Source of the DNA: Malurus cyaneus samueli | Lineage: Eukaryota > Chordata > Aves > Passeriformes > Maluridae | DNA length: 64,000 bases | NCBI GenBank assembly: GCA_009741485.1 | Contig: CM019228.1 | Coordinates: 9,934,696 to 9,998,695 of the forward strand | Direction: 5' to 3' | In this document: in pieces, positions 49,819-64,000 of the stretch | Position numbering within the stretch: the stretch's first letter is position 1 | Layout of the letters: each line of letters begins with the position of its first letter | Position numbers and translations under genes: made by a program | The notes under the pieces: model-generated | Seen by the model: only the letters and a program-made list of their open reading frames with translations | Database searches by the model: none | Told to the model about the DNA's origin: nothing

Positions 49819-50677
49819 CAAAATTATATTGTCACTTGGATGAGATGGTCCCTCTTTTCTGGTGGTCGGGGCAGAGGAGCCACCTCTGGTTTACAGCGAG
49901 ATGAGGGAGGCTGAGCCTGGCTGACTGCAGGGTAACATTCTGCTGCTGCCCCCAGTACGGCTCTGGTGATCTCTTACCAGTCATTTTGAGTGATGAGGTG
50001 CAAATTGAATGGTACAACATCCTCTTCAATGTGGACCTTGTTGCTTCCTGCTCAGAGCTAGAGCACCACAGAGATGTAATCTGCCTTCTGGGGCTTTGCA
50101 AGCTGCCCCGCTTTCAGCTTGAAACCATGTCAGAGGCGGATGGGGCTGGAGCAGAGAGAAAGCAGCAGCTTTGTGCTCTAGGTGCTGCTCCTGGGGCTAC
50201 AGGACCCTGGCCCCTGCAGAGGTGTTTTCCAGAAGCCCTGGGTTTGTCCTTCCTTAGGGCACAGGATGGAGGGACCAAGCCCATGCAGCGAGGGGATTTA
50301 GGAGCACTGGTGTGGACAGGTTTTTTTGAAATGGCATTTGCCTGGCAGCAGCAGGTGTGTGCTGCTCACAAACCACAGCAAGCGTCACAAACCACTGCTC
50401 AAGATCTGCTTCCGGTCATCGTGAGCGTGTTCAGTGTTGGCTGGAGCCTGAAAAGAGGATGCAGATGTGTGTTGTTTTCACCCCAGTTCCCCAGAGGGCT
50501 AGAAGTGACCCTTGGCAGCTTTTATGTGCCTACTGCGGGCTGGTGGGCAGCCCCTCTTTGGGAAGAAATGCATCCTTTCCTCCGTGTAATGCTCCTGTGA
50601 GTCCCTCCAAGTGGGACCTCCCCAATCCCTCCCACCAGGCTGGGGAGACTCGTCCGATGTTTGCCGCTGCCGCCTCC

Positions 50678-50785
50678 GGTGTGCGCTCCGGTGTGCGCTG
50701 CGGTGTGCGCTCCGGTGTGTGCTCCGGTGTGCGCTGCGGTGTGTGCTCCGGTGTGCGCTCCGGTGTGCGCTCCGGTGTGCGCTCA
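50678..50785. repeat. 12-bp minisatellite, nine copies
   Basis: Nine consecutive copies of GGTGTGCGCTCC with two variant positions (C or T at base 7, C or G at base 11). The period is a multiple of 3, so all six frames stay open and give meaningless repetitive ORFs. It lies about 560 bases upstream of the UNC119B ATG. Confidence 0.95.
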
Positions 50786-51270
50786 TGGAACTGACCCAGG
50801 GCACACGATTCTGTCGCTGGGGTGTCCCCGGGCAGCAGCGGGGTGTGCTCTCCATGGCATCCCCTTGCTGACGCTGCTGCTCCCCGGAAAGTGCTTGCCA
50901 TGGTTCCCTGATGCCCGGACAAACGAACAGAGACGCTCAACTCGAGGGACACCCATGCGCATAGTGTGTCACCGGCCCTGGCGGGCTCAGCCGTGCCTTC
51001 AGTGCCCCGGTGCCGAGCGAGGGGTGACGGCCGGGGCCCCGGGCGGTGCGGCGGGAGCGGGGCGCGGGCTGGCAGCGGCCCGGGTCAGCGGGAGAGGGGC
51101 CTGGTTTTTGTTTTTCCTTGTGCTGTTCTCCTGGGTAGCTCGGTTTCCCGGCCGGCCCTGTCCCGCCTGCGTCCCGGGGGAGCGGCTGCCGCGTCAGCGG
51201 CCGGTGCGCGGCTCTCGGGTCACCCATCCGGCGCGGCCGCGGCGGGCCCTGCTGGAGCTTCGGGCGCGGC

Positions 51271-51284
51271 GTTGCCAGGCAAAC
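51271..51284. promoter_or_regulatory. UNC119B: X-box-like RFX site in the UNC119B promoter
   Basis: GTTGCCAGGCAAAC, one mismatch from an ideal X-box, 65-78 bases upstream of the ATG. X-boxes bound by RFX factors are typical of ciliary genes, which fits the role of UNC119B. Confidence 0.6.
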
Positions 51285-51348
51285 GCCCCCCGCCCCCCCG
51301 CGCTCCATAGCTACCGAGGCCGGGCGGCGGCCATCTTGGCGCGAATGC

Positions 51349-51556
51349 ATGAGCGGCTCAGGGCGCGGGCGGGCGGCGGCGACGCCGGGACCGGAAAGAA
51401 AGCCGCCGCCGGGGTCCGGGGGCGCTCAGCCGCCTGCGGGGCCGACGCGGATCGGCCGATGCGGCCGCCGCGGCAACCCTGGACCGAGTCGGAGTTTACT
51501 GGCGCTGGAGACGGTCCGACCCGAGCACGTCCTGGGGCTGTGCCGGTGACGGAGGA
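51349..51556 (+). CDS. UNC119B: UNC119B exon 1 (N-terminal low-complexity region; multiple apparent frameshifts)
   Basis: Starts MSGSG at 51349. Pieces of the expected N-terminus then occur in different frames: [14 protein letters not shown] from about 51372, [20 protein letters not shown] from about 51425, TESE from 51483, and [17 protein letters not shown] from 51496. VTE follows one base out of register before the GTGAGT donor at 51557. The donor phase also disagrees by one base with exon 2. The exon is real, but the base-level sequence or exact boundary is unreliable. Confidence 0.78.
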
Positions 51557-54105
51557 GTGAGTGCGGGCGGTCCGGGGCGCCGGGGGCTCTGCTGGCGGCA
51601 CCGGCCGGGCATCTCCCCAGAGGAGCGGCGCTCCCGGCCCCGCGTGCCGGCAGAGGGGAGGGCGCGCTGGCCGCGGCGGCGCCGGGGTGCACCCGCCGGC
51701 TGCTCCCGTACAACTTCCACAAAGTTTGGAGGCTTTTGTGTTGTTCGGGGGTTTTGATTCGTTTGAACCTTTTGGGGTTTTTGTTTTTCCTCCGGGCTGC
51801 TGATCTCTGCTTTACTGTCCCGTTCCTATCTCTTTCTTGCTCTACTACCTGGCACCTACCATGCCTTTGTTTCTTGCAGCCTTAATTTTGTCCTGCTTTC
51901 ATGATGCTTCTGCAAAACGACGGCCAGTACATATCGGGCTGGGGCTAACAAAAAAGGAAATTCATTTGGTGAGTGGTCAGAGGTGGTTTGAAATGTTACT
52001 GTATTTTTTTCTCTCTTTTAGATTATTTATGCAAACCTGAAGACAACATTTACAACATTGACTTCACTCGGTTTAAGATCCGGGACCTTGAAACTGGAAC
52101 AGTACTGTTTGAAATTGCAAAGCCATCTGCTTCAGGTACAGCATGCAAACGTTGCAAGGAGGATAGAGAGACTCAGAGCTGAGAGGCTGCAATGCAAGAC
52201 CCATGCAAGCCCAGCAGAAGGGTCCTTTGCTGTATGTCCTGGTGACTAAATTAGTCTCATTTAAGCATAGGACTGAGTTTATCTCTGCTGAGAAACTTGT
52301 GATAAAAGTGTGATTATTGTCAGATGGGAGGGTACTATCAGCTGGCAATCTTCCCTTTTATGGGCTGGTTATAATTGAGATTAGTTCAGTTGCATTGGCA
52401 GTTGTGAGGGTGGATATCCTGTGAGATTGAGGGGTGGCTTCTGTTCTGGAGTCACCAAGGCTGGGCCAACTGTCATAGCAAATCTTTTCTCTATTGCTTA
52501 GTGCCAGTATAAATCTCAGACCAGTTAATGCATGTGCTCACACTCAGTACCTAAGCAGTAGGTAGCTTGTCCTGGTACACTCACTAGCTAGTATCACCCC
52601 TCATGTACTATCTGAGCAGAATAACTCCAGGCTGGTGCATTTTCTAGAGCACGATGAGGAGGATGAAGATGACAGCAGTGAACTGGATGCAAGTGCAGGT
52701 CGCTTTGTTCGGTACCAGTTCACCCCAGCGTTTCTCCGTCTTCGGACTGTTGGTGCAACGTGAGTATGAGTTCGTGGAAGCAAGGGAGAATTGGATGTTT
52801 ACAAAGTGTTACTTGACAGTTTGTAATAAAACCGAGTCGAAGACTCAAGAGAGTCCATCTTAGACTACCAGTGTCAAACCCTCTGTAGAGAACTCTTGTG
52901 TAGCCTTGTGCCCAGGGCTCTGTTCTTCCCAATAGCTGTTTTTTTCCCCTCTTTCTTCCATGCAGAGTGGAATTCACAGTGGGAGAAAAGCCAGTGTCAA
53001 ACTTCCGAATGATTGAGAGACATTACTTCCGAGATCGCTTGCTGAAGAACTTTGATTTTGATTTTGGCTTCTGCATCCCCAGTAGCAGGAACACATGTGA
53101 ACACATTTATGAATTCCCTCAGCTCTCAGAAGACCTTAGTAAGTCCTTCATTTGCCACACTGAGTGGTGTTTTGTTTGTGTGTGTGCATCTGCATTCTCT
53201 CCCTCTGCTCATGAAGGAAGTTGAGACTGGGGTGGAGGCGACAGGAACAAACAGACACAGGTTCTCAGTTTAGCAGTGTGTAATCTTTTCTGAATTAGAG
53301 ATTTGTGCTGCAAAGTGTCCTCCTTTGAAAATGAAAGCCTAAGACAACCTGTGCTAAGTCACAGGCTGCAAAAACTGATCAGAGTCACAGGGCTGACATG
53401 CCTGATGCCTTGTACCATAGCCCAGAAGACAAAACCCTGAAAAAGGGGTTCTTTTAATTGCCACCCATCTGTTTTTTGCACTTGCTTGTTAGGGCTAGAG
53501 CCTCCTTTTGGAACAGGCTTTTGGCTTTTCCTTGAGGTGTGTTTTTAAGCCTACCAAGATCTCTGCAAATACACATTGTGCAGTGTATGTTTGACCTTAG
53601 GGGTGGCTGGAGCAGGAGCTCTGGGGCTTCCTGGCTGTGGGAAGGTGTGGGGTTTTCACCCCGCCTGTGTACGTGTGGGGAGTGCCACAATCAAGCTCCT
53701 GCTTACAGACATGATGGCTGCTCGGCTCCACTCATGGCTCTGCTAGTTTCTGAGGTTGTTTTCTGTGAGATTACTTGATTTCCCCTCTGTTTGCTTTTGA
53801 CAGCATTTGTCCTGTGAATAGGAAGAAAGGAAAGGGCAGGCTGCAGCCTTTGAAGTGTGCTCAGCAGAGCAGTTTGCTTCTCTTCCTTGGGTAGGGCAAA
53901 GCATCAGCCTGGTAAATGCAGTAGATTGGCAGAGTCCCTTTTATCCTGACTGTGTCAGGCTGCTGAATGTAATGGAGCTTTCTCTTTCACAGTCCGTCTG
54001 ATGGTTGAAAACCCGTATGAGACACGCTCGGACAGCTTTTACTTTGTGGACAACAAGTTGATTATGCACAACAAGGCCGACTATGCTTACAATGGAGGAC
54101 AGTAA
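51349..54105 (+). CDS. UNC119B: UNC119B, lipid-binding chaperone of myristoylated ciliary cargo; exon 1 frame disrupted
   Basis: UNC119B is a PDE6D-like beta-sandwich protein. It extracts N-myristoylated proteins such as NPHP3 and releases them in the cilium on binding ARL3-GTP. Exons are about 51349-51556, 52022-52135, 52648-52759, 52966-53138 and 53993-54105. Diagnostic segments are [15 protein letters not shown] (exon 1), [20 protein letters not shown] (2), [20 protein letters not shown] (3), [20 protein letters not shown] (4) and [20 protein letters not shown] ending YNGGQ (5). Exons 2-5 are in phase and intact. The acidic variable loop before AGRFVR ([10 protein letters not shown]) and the rest of the protein fit UNC119B better than UNC119A; assignment also rests on its place between MLEC and ACADS. 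Exon 1 contains several frame changes. Confidence 0.95.
52022..52135 (+). CDS. UNC119B: UNC119B exon 2
   Basis: A 114-nt exon after CTTTTAG, donor GTACAG. It encodes [20 protein letters not shown], then [17 protein letters not shown]. Confidence 0.96.
52648..52759 (+). CDS. UNC119B: UNC119B exon 3
   Basis: A 112-nt exon after TTTCTAG, donor GTGAGT. It encodes an acidic loop ([14 protein letters not shown]), then [20 protein letters not shown]. Confidence 0.96.
52966..53138 (+). CDS. UNC119B: UNC119B exon 4
   Basis: A 173-nt exon after CATGCAG, donor GTAAGT. It encodes [20 protein letters not shown] through FPQLSEDL, the core of the prenyl/myristoyl-binding fold. Confidence 0.97.
53993..54105 (+). 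CDS. UNC119B: UNC119B exon 5 with stop
   Basis: Coding part after [28 protein letters not shown] through AYNGGQ and TAA, matching the invariant UNC119 C-terminus. Confidence 0.97.
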
Positions 54106-55854
54106 TCATTCTGTCTGCTGGATGCTGTGATGCCTTTAACCATTCCAGATGTGCAGGAGTGGACTGGAGTTGCTGTCTCGTGCAGCAAGGCTTCTTGCCA
54201 AACTTTTTCTCTGTGCACGAGGCTGAGAACATGAAGCAAAGATGACGGCTCCTGAAAGGAAACCTCCCTGCAACACCTCTCTCTTCGACACTCCAACAGC
54301 ATATCCTGCCTCTCCTCCTCTGTTCCTGGCTATCTTCTGATACCTTGGTTAGATCAGGGATCAGAGGCATTCTTAGACAATTCTTGCTCTTAGTCTTTAT
54401 AGTTAGGTTGCACGTTTAGTGCTTCTGATGTTTCACCTCTTGGGTGAATATTCTTTTCCAACAAGTCAGGTTGTTTGTGTTAAGCTGTTTCCTAGGAGGA
54501 AAATCTTAACCCCTTCAAGTAGCCAGTGATGCCTGAAGACCAGATCTCTTTTTCAGATGGATAGATGATCTCTTTAATGTGCAGTGGTTTTGTTTGTGGC
54601 ATGGCTGATACTGATTTCTAGGGTACGTCCGAATATTCTCCAATGGGAAAGAGACTAATTCAGCTTCTAAGTTGTGCAGGAATATTCATCTGCCTGTGGG
54701 GGCCTGAGCTGCCCCTAAGAAAGTTTAATCTGTGTGTGCCAGAGATTTCACTAGAGATATGAGATGGGGGAAAAGGGGCTATCACTCTGGTAGCATTTCT
54801 GTTTGAGTTTTTGTGCGCAAATTGTTGCATTTTGAAGCTCAGGGGACAACCTTGGAGCTGAAGTTAGTCTCACTATATTTATCATTGCTCCTTCTTCCCT
54901 TTCTGTAGGAATTTTGGCTCTTGCTATACAGAATATATTGCTTTTTAGGTGGACAGCCCATTGTCAGCCTGGCTGGGGTGGAGGGGAGGTGTCAGTCTAG
55001 TGGGGCTTAGAGATAAAAATGGGAATGTGGAAAATCACTTGAAAAATGAGTAGGAAGCAGAGCTTCCTAGGTTTCAGTCTATATTTGGGAACGTGACTGT
55101 TCTGTCAGAGGTGCTGTGAGCAGCACCAGCTCATTTGCTTTGTTGCAGTGGAGGCATTAGTAGCTAAAAGTTTCCCAGGTCAGATAACTCAGTGTTAGGG
55201 AGTGGGATTCTTGGAAAGTGAGAATGTACATGGTTCTCTTTTTAATTCCCCAGCACTGCTCTGCCTACTCAACTGCTTATTTATGGTTTAGGAAGTTGTG
55301 CTGTCAAGGTTGATACCACAGCTGTGTTTGGGATCTGGCAATGGGAGATAGCATCATGCAGTGGGAAGAGGAGGACCTCAGTCTTGCCCGTAGCCATGCT
55401 GGGGCCCAGCTCCCAATTGTGCAAAATCTCATCTCCCAAAACCCCCTTTTGCCAGTTTTGCTGGCTCTTGAGACTGGCACTTTTCCTGTCCCCATGCTGG
55501 GCTGGTCAGTCTTGTCTCTTGCTAGGGGGAGCCAGGTTGTGTATGGACTAGAGACCTTTCCTAATACTAGTTCCATTTCTTCTTGAGACAGTTAAAACTG
55601 AACTCCTCAGTGGTTACCTGCTGTGTGCTGTGTTAATTAAGATTCCATGTAGTTTGTATTTAAACAGAATTCAATGGGTAGGGCAGCACAACCCAGAGCC
55701 TGTTAGTGCATAGACAGCAACAGGAAACCACTGCCTTTACCTCCAGATTAGTGAAAGTAACTTTGGTGTGGAAGATCAGCTGGCATCAGAGTAAGCAGTG
55801 AGAGTGTGTGGGGTGGCAACCATGAAAGAATCGCCAGCTCTTAGGAAGATGTTT

Positions 55855-55940
55855 AATTATGATTAACCACAACAAATGACCTGTTCTGGGTGGAGCATTA
55901 ATCATGAGCAACCACAACAAATGTCTTGGGAATGTGGAGG
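55855..55940. repeat. Two-copy degenerate tandem duplication, about 45 bp
   Basis: AACCACAACAAATG occurs at 55865-55878 and 55910-55923, with similar flanking bases in each copy. It is in the UNC119B 3' region. Confidence 0.6.
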
Positions 55941-56478
55941 GGCAAGGTCTGCCTGATGGAAAGATGAACAATTCTGCTAACATCAATCCCCTCCAGCATC
56001 ACCACAGGCACTAGTACTGTCTTGTTTAGGATTTTCAGGATTAGTTAAAGCTGCTGGTGAGGTGGAGCTCGAGATGCCTCTTGCAGTGAACACCTTCAGC
56101 AGCCCTCATGCTGTGCTGCTGAGGTGGGAAGAATTTGCTCCAGATTACTTATCACAAGGCAGCACTGCCTGGAAGTGTGTTTTTCATTCTGAGGTGTTCA
56201 GAAATAGTGTCTGAAGAGCCTACTAGTTATTCCCTGACAAATTTTAGCATACTGAGCTGAATTTTGTATGTAGTATAAATCCAGGTGCCTTTAAACGTTA
56301 CTTTTATAATACTTTCTATGTGAAGTAACCTCTCGCTTTTCTTAGGAGTGTGACGATTTCCATCTGTTTTCTCTTGTCACTGTGTAAAGGTTTCTCAAAG
56401 GCAGATGGGCCCGTGGCCAGGGAGGACCGACACGGCGGGGGCGCGCACGGAGAAAACGGGGACGAGCACGGGGCGCGT

Positions 56479-56493
56479 CCGCCATCTAGCGGC
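56479..56493 (-). promoter_or_regulatory. CTCF-like motif in a small CpG-rich patch
   Basis: GCCATCTAGCGGC on the + strand, that is CCGCTAGATGGC on the minus strand, one base from a common CTCF variant. It sits in a roughly 120-base CpG-rich patch (56405-56525) surrounded by ordinary sequence. Confidence 0.4.
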
Positions 56494-56609
56494 TGCCGAT
56501 GCTCGGTCCCGATAGCAAAACGGAATTTCTGTCTTTGGCCATCAGCAGAGGCGAGGAAAAAGCATCGAAGGGGTTGCTTTCACACGGGTTAGTGTGTCAG
56601 CTATTCAGC

Positions 56610-56615
56610 AATAAA
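56610..56615 (+). terminator. UNC119B: Candidate poly(A) signal for UNC119B
   Basis: First AATAAA after the UNC119B stop (about 2.5 kb downstream), with a GT-rich stretch about 55 bases further on. No alternative canonical signal is seen between 54106 and this point. Confidence 0.35.
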
Positions 56616-58143
56616 AGAGAGAGCTGGAGGAAAAGCGGGAGACTCACAGGCAGCAGTAACACCCCACAGTTGTTAGCTGAGTTTGTTTACTTTGCCAAAT
56701 CAGAAGGTCCTAAAAGCCCTAAAAGCATGCTGCAGGAAAAAGAAAGTCCCTACAAAGGGCAGCTGAAAAAGTTGATTGTAATCCAGAAAGTCAGGGATTT
56801 CTAAACTCCTGTCCTTATTTTAGTAGCTTCCCTAGGATTCCTTCTCTCTTAGATACTTTCTGTAAAGCCTCTTTTCTTTGTGGCAGGGATGATGTCTTTG
56901 GTAAACATGGTTAGCAGACCAGTTTCCTCCTGGAGTATGTGCTCTGGTGTTTAAATGATGGGTCAAAGCTACTCAAGCCAGTGAGCTTGGAAGAAATTCC
57001 ACTGGGATCACATCCTTGACAGGTGGATGGTGAGTCCTAGCCTAGCCAGGTGCTGCAGGCAACGGAGATGCTTTCAATGTCAGCTGGCGTTTGAGCAAGA
57101 GAGAAGACTACTTCTCTCCAATTGTGTGCTGAGTTGGAAAAAGAAAAGCGTTGGGATCATACTGAGTTCTGCTCAAAACTTTTTTTAAAAAAGGGACCAA
57201 ATTCACAAACTCATGGCATGTTTTTCCAGTATTTGTCCTGTTAGTATCAGAACCTCTTTTTCACATTTTGAGGCAAGGGCTTTGGATCCATGCCAACAAA
57301 CTTCCTGGAGAGCTATTTTTGTTACTTGAGTGTGGAATATATACTGCACCTTGTGAAGGAAGGCCATCTCTTGTTGTATGGACTGGGTACTTCTGCCTTT
57401 GTCCTCTGTTTCTGGTAGACGGTGTCTTCCTTTGTGTGTTTTTCTGAGGATTTTCAATGCCTCTTGTTGTAGAGAAGCAGCAGCCTTTTCTCTGGTGCCT
57501 GGGGATGTTTATCCCATTATCTGAGGTTTCAGGGAAAAAAACAAGTGTTTAGGAGTCAGAAATGGAGGAGGAAGGTGGTGGTGAGGCAGTAAGGTCCAAA
57601 TGTAGCAATTCTACTCAGCTCTGTGTTTCATCACGTCCTCTTCAGTTGTTTCCCAGGCTTCTGCCGTGCTGTCCTGTGACATGGAGCTACTTCGTGCTAC
57701 CCCAGAGCCTGGCTCACTGTCGGCTGTGAACCTTGGACTTGCACAGTGCCATCTCTTGTCCTTGCTGAGGACAAGGCTGAGTGATGGCAGCCTGACCAAG
57801 TCAGCACCTCTTGCTCTACAGCAGCAGGAAGATGAACACCAGCAAACCCCCTCTCTGCCGGCCCGGATCCCAGTGCTGTTACAGGACACGTATTTATGTC
57901 TCTCACAGTGTGGCCTTGGGGCTGCTGGCACGTGGACTCCTCTGTGCTGTCCCCTCCGGACCCTCTGGTGGCCCTGGCAGCGCCGAGGGGCTGTGGTGGG
58001 TGGCCGGGGTGTCCCGCGGGCCCCGTGCGGCTGAGTTTGTCCAGCCGCGGTTTTGTCACCAGCAATAGGAATAAAGGACGGTCCTTGCTCCCTCCCTCCG
58101 TCCCTTCCCTGCGCGCGGCTCTGGAGGGGCGGGAGCGGAGGGG

Positions 58144-58160
58144 CCGCCAGGGGGCGCTGC
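58144..58160 (+). promoter_or_regulatory. CTCF-binding motif in the ACADS core promoter
   Basis: CCGCCAGGGGGCGCTGC, essentially the vertebrate CTCF core consensus, forward orientation, about 50 bases before the ATG at 58207. Confidence 0.65.
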
Positions 58161-58206
58161 TGCGGCGCGTGCGCGCTGAGGGCTCCGCGCGCTCCCTCAG
58201 GCGGCG

Positions 58207-63735
<5,529 letters not shown>

Positions 63736-64000
63736 GGGAGCTGACCAGAGCAACACCCTGCCCCAAGTGCCTCATAATGTTGCACAACAGTGATGGAGTT
63801 TGACCCTCTTGAATGAGGCTAATGATGGAGATTTTCCTCACCAATGAGTAACTGACCCTCTAGTTAAAATATGCTGATTCTTCTTTGGACAAAGTATGGC
63901 ACACAGAGGCCAAATTGAGGTTTGTAAGTGAGGTTTTGATGGCTGTGAGTGCAGCAGGCAACCTGTCCTCATAGGGCAGTGTGGGGCTTTTCTTAAGCTG
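63736..64000 (+). other. ACADS: ACADS 3' UTR start
   Basis: No AATAAA or ATTAAA is visible before the window ends, so the transcript end probably lies beyond it. Confidence 0.5.

Larger units (their letters stand above)
44202..50677. other. MLEC 3' UTR and MLEC-UNC119B intergenic region
   Basis: No further coding exon is seen. It contains the poly(A) and poly(T) tracts and the candidate poly(A) signals listed. Confidence 0.55.
50950..51700. promoter_or_regulatory. UNC119B: CpG island and promoter of UNC119B
   Basis: Dense CpG from about 50950 through exon 1 and into intron 1. No TATA box. It contains an X-box-like site at 51271. Confidence 0.72.
54106..58079. other. UNC119B 3' UTR and UNC119B-ACADS intergenic region
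   Basis: No coding exon is seen. It holds a 45-bp duplication, the CpG-rich patch with a CTCF-like motif and one candidate poly(A) signal. Confidence 0.55.

Noticed and set aside
50678..50785. CRISPR-like array
   Set aside because: The repeats are contiguous 12-bp units without spacers, in a vertebrate genome; it is a minisatellite.
50661..51560. A 299-codon + strand ORF across the minisatellite and UNC119B promoter
   Set aside because: It is open only because the 12-bp repeat and the CpG island lack stops. It has no conserved domain and partly overlaps true UNC119B exon 1 sequence in a shifted frame.

Overview
The window is vertebrate nuclear DNA, most likely from a bird. It holds four protein-coding genes, all on the + strand, with GT-AG introns and a CpG island at most promoters: CABP1, MLEC, UNC119B and ACADS. 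This is the gene order of human 12q24.31, packed into about 58 kb. The compactness, the GC-rich islands and the scarcity of [12 protein letters not shown] repeats suggest Aves. That assignment is inference; the gene identities rest on exon-by-exon matches to the known families.

Layout. 1-5150 is non-coding. 5681-32088 is CABP1, a neuronal EF-hand Ca2+ sensor with two promoters: a caldendrin first exon at 5681-6283 and an S/L-CaBP1 first exon at 19188-19232. A cassette exon at 23826-24002 makes the L form, and five shared exons at 27591-32088 encode the four EF-hands. 37447-44201 is MLEC (malectin, an ER N-glycan lectin). 51349-54105 is UNC119B (carrier of myristoylated ciliary cargo). 58207-63735 is ACADS (mitochondrial short-chain acyl-CoA dehydrogenase). 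The four genes share no pathway; they are a conserved syntenic block, not an operon.

Most notable observations. (1) First exons of MLEC and UNC119B are recognisable but broken into several reading frames by single-base indels, while every downstream exon is intact. Base-level assembly error in GC-rich DNA is the likely cause. ACADS exon 1 shows a related start ambiguity. (2) RFX/X-box-like sites lie in the UNC119B promoter and upstream of MLEC. (3) A near-consensus CTCF site sits in the ACADS core promoter, with an oppositely oriented partner about 1.7 kb upstream. (4) An orphan CpG island lies inside the first CABP1 intron. (5) There is a clean 12-bp minisatellite upstream of UNC119B and a decayed block of about 45-bp units in CABP1 intron 1. 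(6) A long CT tract followed by a GA tract precedes the S/L-CaBP1 start. I saw no wholly novel gene system, CRISPR array, tRNA, rRNA or intact transposon.
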